From: Desulforamulus reducens MI-1
GTDB lineage: Bacteria > Bacillota > Desulfotomaculia > Desulfotomaculales > Desulfotomaculaceae
Length of the DNA: 64,000 nucleotides
NCBI RefSeq assembly: GCF_000016165.1
Contig: NC_009253.1
Coordinates: 716,332-780,331 of the forward strand
Direction: 5' to 3'
The position numbers were made by a program, and so were the translations under genes. The notes under the pieces are model-generated. The model worked only from the letters and a program-made list of their open reading frames with translations. It was not told the origin of the DNA and did not search any database. Below are positions 62,065-64,000 of the stretch, piece by piece (the first letter of the stretch is position 1; every line of letters begins with the position of its first letter).

Positions 62065-62163
62065 CGTCAGGCCATCGTTAAAAGGCCGGACCGACACAGG
62101 TAACGGACTCCCGTGGGATTCATCTGACCCTCAAAGGATGAAGTCACACGGGTTTTATTTTTT
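62065..62163 (+). promoter_or_regulatory. Probable NiCo (czcD) metal-sensing riboswitch with terminator
   Basis: The leader contains closely spaced GGCCGGACCGACACAGG and CGGACT motifs resembling the repeated GGAC/ACAGG junction elements of czcD (NiCo) riboswitches, which bind Co, Ni or Fe(II). It overlaps a terminator CCCGTG...CACGGG (62110-62115, 62147-62152) with inner GATTCATC/GATGAA-GTC pairs and TTTTATTTTTT. The cation diffusion facilitator gene immediately downstream is the classic context. The class assignment is from memory of the motif. Confidence 0.6.
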
Positions 62164-62175
62164 GGGAGGCAACTG

Positions 62176-63123
62176 GTGGAGTCTACACAAAGGAAGAAAT
62201 TAAAAGTAGCAAGACTTTCTATAATATCGAATACCTGCTTAACCATCGGTAAATTGGTGGTGGGCTTGAGCATGGGCTCAGTTGGGGTGATATCCGAAGC
62301 GGTTCATTCGGGACTGGATTTAATTGCATCCCTAATTGCTTTCATGGCGGTGCGTCAATCGGGCAAGCCCGCCGATGAAGATCACCACTATGGGCATGGA
62401 AAATATGAGAACCTGGCTGGTATTTTAGAAGCCCTATTGATTCTTGTTGCAGGTGTGGGCATTTTTATTCAGGCTGTACCGAAGATACTAGGGGGTGGCG
62501 GTGAAATTGAATCCCTAGGTTGGGGGGCTGCAGTGATGGCTCTTTCCGCAGGAGTTAACTTTATTATTTCCAAAAGATTGATTGCCGTGGGGAAAGAAAC
62601 CGATTCACCGGCTCTGGTGGCAGATGGCTGGCACCTAAAAACGGATGTTTATACTTCACTGGGGGTTTTTGCGGGGTTAGGAACCATTTACTTAACTGGA
62701 TATACTCTGCTGGATCCCATCATAGCAATTATAGTGGGTATTTTGATTCTAAAAGCAAGCTTTGATTTAATTCGAGAATCCTTAGGGGTTATACTGGATG
62801 TTAGCTTACCACCGGAGGAAGAAGAAAAAATCAAAGAGGTATTAAGAAGGCATGCGGGACAATATATTGAGTACCATGGTCTGCGCACCCGGAAATCTGG
62901 TCCTTACCGTTACGTGGACCTTCACTTGGTGGTACCAAGGCACTTGCCTATTGGTACAGTTCATTTGTTATGTGACCAGATTGAGGAAAAGATTGAGGAA
63001 GAGTTATCGAAAGTTCAGGTATTAATTCATAGTGAGCCCTGTGAAGCGGCGAAGGAACCCCTGGAAGAGGGCTGTTCAACATCATGTATTTCAAGGAGTT
63101 GTCCCAAAGGGCCAAAAGATTAA
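62176..63123 (+). CDS. Cation diffusion facilitator (metal efflux) transporter
   Basis: This 315-residue CDF transporter has six transmembrane segments (residues about 12-205) and a C-terminal cytoplasmic metal-sensing domain (about 210-290). Metal-site motifs are SEAVHSGLDL near residues 40-49, DHHYGHGKYENLAG near 68-81 and ADGWHLKTDVYTS near 150-162. It exchanges Zn, Co, Ni, Fe or Mn for protons; the exact metal cannot be read. The C-terminal tail has extra cysteines (EGCSTSCISRSCPKG), possibly a metal-binding addition. GTG 62176 follows GGGAGGC. A metal riboswitch precedes it. Confidence 0.9.
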   Translation: MESTQRKKLKVARLSIISNTCLTIGKLVVGLSMGSVGVISEAVHSGLDLIASLIAFMAVRQSGKPADEDHHYGHGKYENLAGILEALLILVAGVGIFIQAVPKILGGGGEIESLGWGAAVMALSAGVNFIISKRLIAVGKETDSPALVADGWHLKTDVYTSLGVFAGLGTIYLTGYTLLDPIIAIIVGILILKASFDLIRESLGVILDVSLPPEEEEKIKEVLRRHAGQYIEYHGLRTRKSGPYRYVDLHLVVPRHLPIGTVHLLCDQIEEKIEEELSKVQVLIHSEPCEAAKEPLEEGCSTSCISRSCPKGPKD

Positions 63124-63153
63124 AAATATAGTTGATGAGACCGAGGGATGCTT

Positions 63154-63173
63154 CTGCCCTGGGGCAGTTTTTT
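63154..63173 (+). terminator. Short terminator after the efflux gene
   Basis: CTGCC/GGCAG (63154-63158, 63163-63167) followed by TTTTTT. Confidence 0.6.
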
Positions 63174-63210
63174 GCGACAAGGGAGAATCGTCCCCCTCTG
63201 TCACAAAGGT

Positions 63211-63588
63211 TTATCGGGCCACTCCTTTATGGAAGGAGTGTTTTTCATTTTTGCCCTGCAACACTGCATAGGGGGAGAGAGTACCGGCTATGCTGGCCAG
63301 ATTTGGTGCCTTAAAATCGATTTTTACAGAATAGATTCGTTTGATTGTAGATTTTACATTTTTAATACAAGGAAAAGAAAAATCGCTATTTTGATTGAGC
63401 AGGGCAGTGTCTGGGAGTTGTTCTATGACAAGAACAGCAGGCTTAAAACGACGATTTAAACCTACAGAATTTCGAGCGTCAATCATGGCTTCTAACAAAG
63501 TGGCTCGAATCCGATGTTTTGCTTGTAGTCCAGCTTCCATAATCGCTCTGATCTCATCAAGGGGTCCCCCGAAATATACGATAGCCAT
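63211..63588 (-). CDS. Unrecognised 125-residue protein
   Basis: This minus-strand frame starts at ATG 63588, with GGAAAGGAG 7 bases upstream (the frame is open further to 63609). The product begins MAIVYFGGPLDEIRAIMEAG and looks soluble, with an N-terminal alpha/beta pattern and a basic C-terminal half (FPCIKNVKSTIKRIYSVKI...FHKGVAR). I do not recognise a family. Its last 13 codons overlap a plus-strand terminator-like hairpin (63220-63250), so the C-terminus may be a recent extension. Upstream are an 18-bp inverted repeat and repeated TTCGAACA motifs that may regulate it. Confidence 0.55.
   Translation of the reverse strand: MAIVYFGGPLDEIRAIMEAGLQAKHRIRATLLEAMIDARNSVGLNRRFKPAVLVIEQLPDTALLNQNSDFSFPCIKNVKSTIKRIYSVKIDFKAPNLASIAGTLSPYAVLQGKNEKHSFHKGVAR
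63220..63250 (+). terminator. Terminator-like hairpin inside the 3' end of the minus gene
   Basis: CACTCCTT/AAGGAGTG (63220-63227, 63233-63240), 5-nt loop, followed by TTTTTCATTTTT on the plus strand. It would act on plus-strand RNA from the efflux gene. Confidence 0.65.
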
Positions 63589-63630
63589 AGGAAAACTCCT
63601 TTCCTGCAAGTTTGGTTAAAACATTTAACA

Positions 63631-63678
63631 TAATATTGCAAAAAATATGCCAATAAAAAAATATTTTTTGCAATATTA
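63631..63678. repeat. 18-bp perfect AT-rich inverted repeat
   Basis: TAATATTGCAAAAAATAT (63631-63648) and its exact complement (63661-63678) are separated by 12 bases. It lies 43 bases upstream of the minus-strand 125-residue gene. It could be an operator or a cruciform-forming element; it is not a typical terminator. Confidence 0.75.
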
Positions 63679-63690
63679 GAATATACAAAA

Positions 63691-63824
63691 TGTTCGGATA
63701 AACACACGGAAAACAAGATAATAGCTGGCCTGGCTTGTCTTAAACAATAGTATTCGAACATTCGGGTGTGACAGTTTTTAGAACAACAATGTTCCGAAAT
63801 TACACATTGCACTAATTTCGAACA
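63691..63824. repeat. Repeated TTCGAACA/TGTTCG motifs
   Basis: TTCGAACA occurs at 63753-63760 and 63817-63824. Related TGTTCGG (63691-63697) and TGTTCCGAA (63790-63798) lie between and before. They resemble half-sites of a regulator operator (LexA-type sites use CGAAC/GTTCG halves, but no complete site is present). Confidence 0.5.
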
Positions 63825-63866
63825 CATAAAAGGAGAAGAGGATTATCTCCCCTCCTCCTTTTATGT
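63824..63866 (-). terminator. Terminator overlapping the EamA gene stop
   Basis: ACATAAAAGGAG/CTCCTTTTATGT (63824-63835, 63855-63866) with additional inner pairing; the minus-strand stop codon lies inside the stem. Confidence 0.7.
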
Positions 63867-64000
63867 ATCCTTAACTTCCTTGGGCTGAGCTTCGGTTGAA
63901 ATGTGGTCTTTAAATTCAGCAATTAACATACCAGTTAAAATCAACAGACAGCCAACCCATTGACGGTCTGACAAGATTTCTCCGGCCCAGAGCCAGCCAG
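63861..64000 (-). CDS. EamA/DMT-family transporter, C-terminal part (cut by window edge)
   Basis: The last 45 codons of a minus-strand gene that continues beyond 64000; this frame is too short to be noticed by length alone. It reads WLWAGEILSDRQWVGCLLIL, then TGMLIAE and a hydrophilic tail EFKDHISTEAQPKEVKDT. The W-GE-L--RQW-G--LIL-G--- pattern is typical of the final two helices of EamA (drug/metabolite) transporters. The substrate is unknown. Confidence 0.7.
   Translation of the reverse strand, partial: GWLWAGEILSDRQWVGCLLILTGMLIAEFKDHISTEAQPKEVKDT

Overview
The window looks like a chromosomal segment of a spore-forming, anaerobic, low-GC Firmicute of the Desulfotomaculum type (Peptococcaceae). 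The evidence is a Clostridia-style division and cell-wall (dcw) cluster running straight into spoIIGA-sigE-sigG, a spore photoproduct lyase, an alpha/beta-type spore DNA-binding protein, an anaerobic class III ribonucleotide reductase, multiheme nitrite reductase NrfHA, lactate-utilisation proteins, and a tandem glycine riboswitch in front of gcv genes. The combination recalls Desulfotomaculum reducens, but the species name is an inference. No phage, IS element, CRISPR array, rRNA or tRNA was seen.

Layout. 1-1.6 kb: the 3' end of a patatin-like gene and a PHP-family histidinol phosphatase. 1.7-22.7 kb: the dcw cluster mraZ-rsmH-ftsL-spoVD/ftsI-murE-murF-mraY-murD-spoVE/ftsW-murG-murC-murB-murA-ftsQ-two DUF881 genes-sbp-ftsA-ftsZ. 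22.7-26.2 kb: early sporulation control (spoIIGA, sigE, sigG, ylmC). 26.5-29.2 kb: a two-gene LUD/LutAB lactate-oxidation operon. 29.3-30.5 kb (minus): splB with a 45-residue Cys-rich partner. 30.8-33.9 kb: nrdR-nrdD-nrdG. 34.2-35.5 kb: a small redox operon preceded by a perfect Crp-type site. 35.8-37.2 kb (minus): a methyltransferase and a Crp/Fnr regulator. 37.4-41.2 kb: nrfH-nrfA-resB-resC, a nitrite-to-ammonium reductase with part of its cytochrome c maturation machinery. 41.3-45.5 kb: a LysM/BsuPI protein, an FmdB-type zinc ribbon (minus), a beta-CASP RNase-like enzyme and pgeF. 45.5-49.2 kb: phoP-phoR and pstB-phoU. 49.3-53.5 kb: a post-ftsZ cell-division group (HlyD-like, ylmE, sepF, yggT, ylmH, divIVA, yggU). 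53.6-56.7 kb: T-box-controlled ileS. 56.7-57.0 kb (minus): a spore protein. 57.4-62.0 kb: glycine-riboswitch-controlled gcvT-gcvH-gcvPA-gcvPB. 62.1-63.1 kb: a cation efflux gene behind a probable NiCo (czcD) riboswitch. The end holds an unrecognised 125-residue gene and the C-terminus of an EamA-type transporter, both minus.

Regulation is unusually legible. Readable elements include MraZ-type repeats before mraZ, a spoIIG-type promoter with a 22-bp spacer whose -10 box sits in the loop of an intrinsic terminator, a sigma-F-type promoter before sigG, GntR-type palindromes before the lactate operon, Pho-box-like repeats before pstB, an Ile(ATC) T-box, the glycine riboswitch and many intrinsic terminators.

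Most worth a second look are: the spoIIG promoter/terminator overlap; a structured 270-nt murG-murC spacer whose 5' hairpin can pair long-range with the murC ribosome-binding region; an FtsA apparently lacking subdomain 1C; an SPL in which the expected hydrogen-donor Cys is Ala, with a Cys-rich neighbour; the Crp site and its redox operon; and an unexplained hairpin array between the spore-protein gene and the glycine riboswitch.
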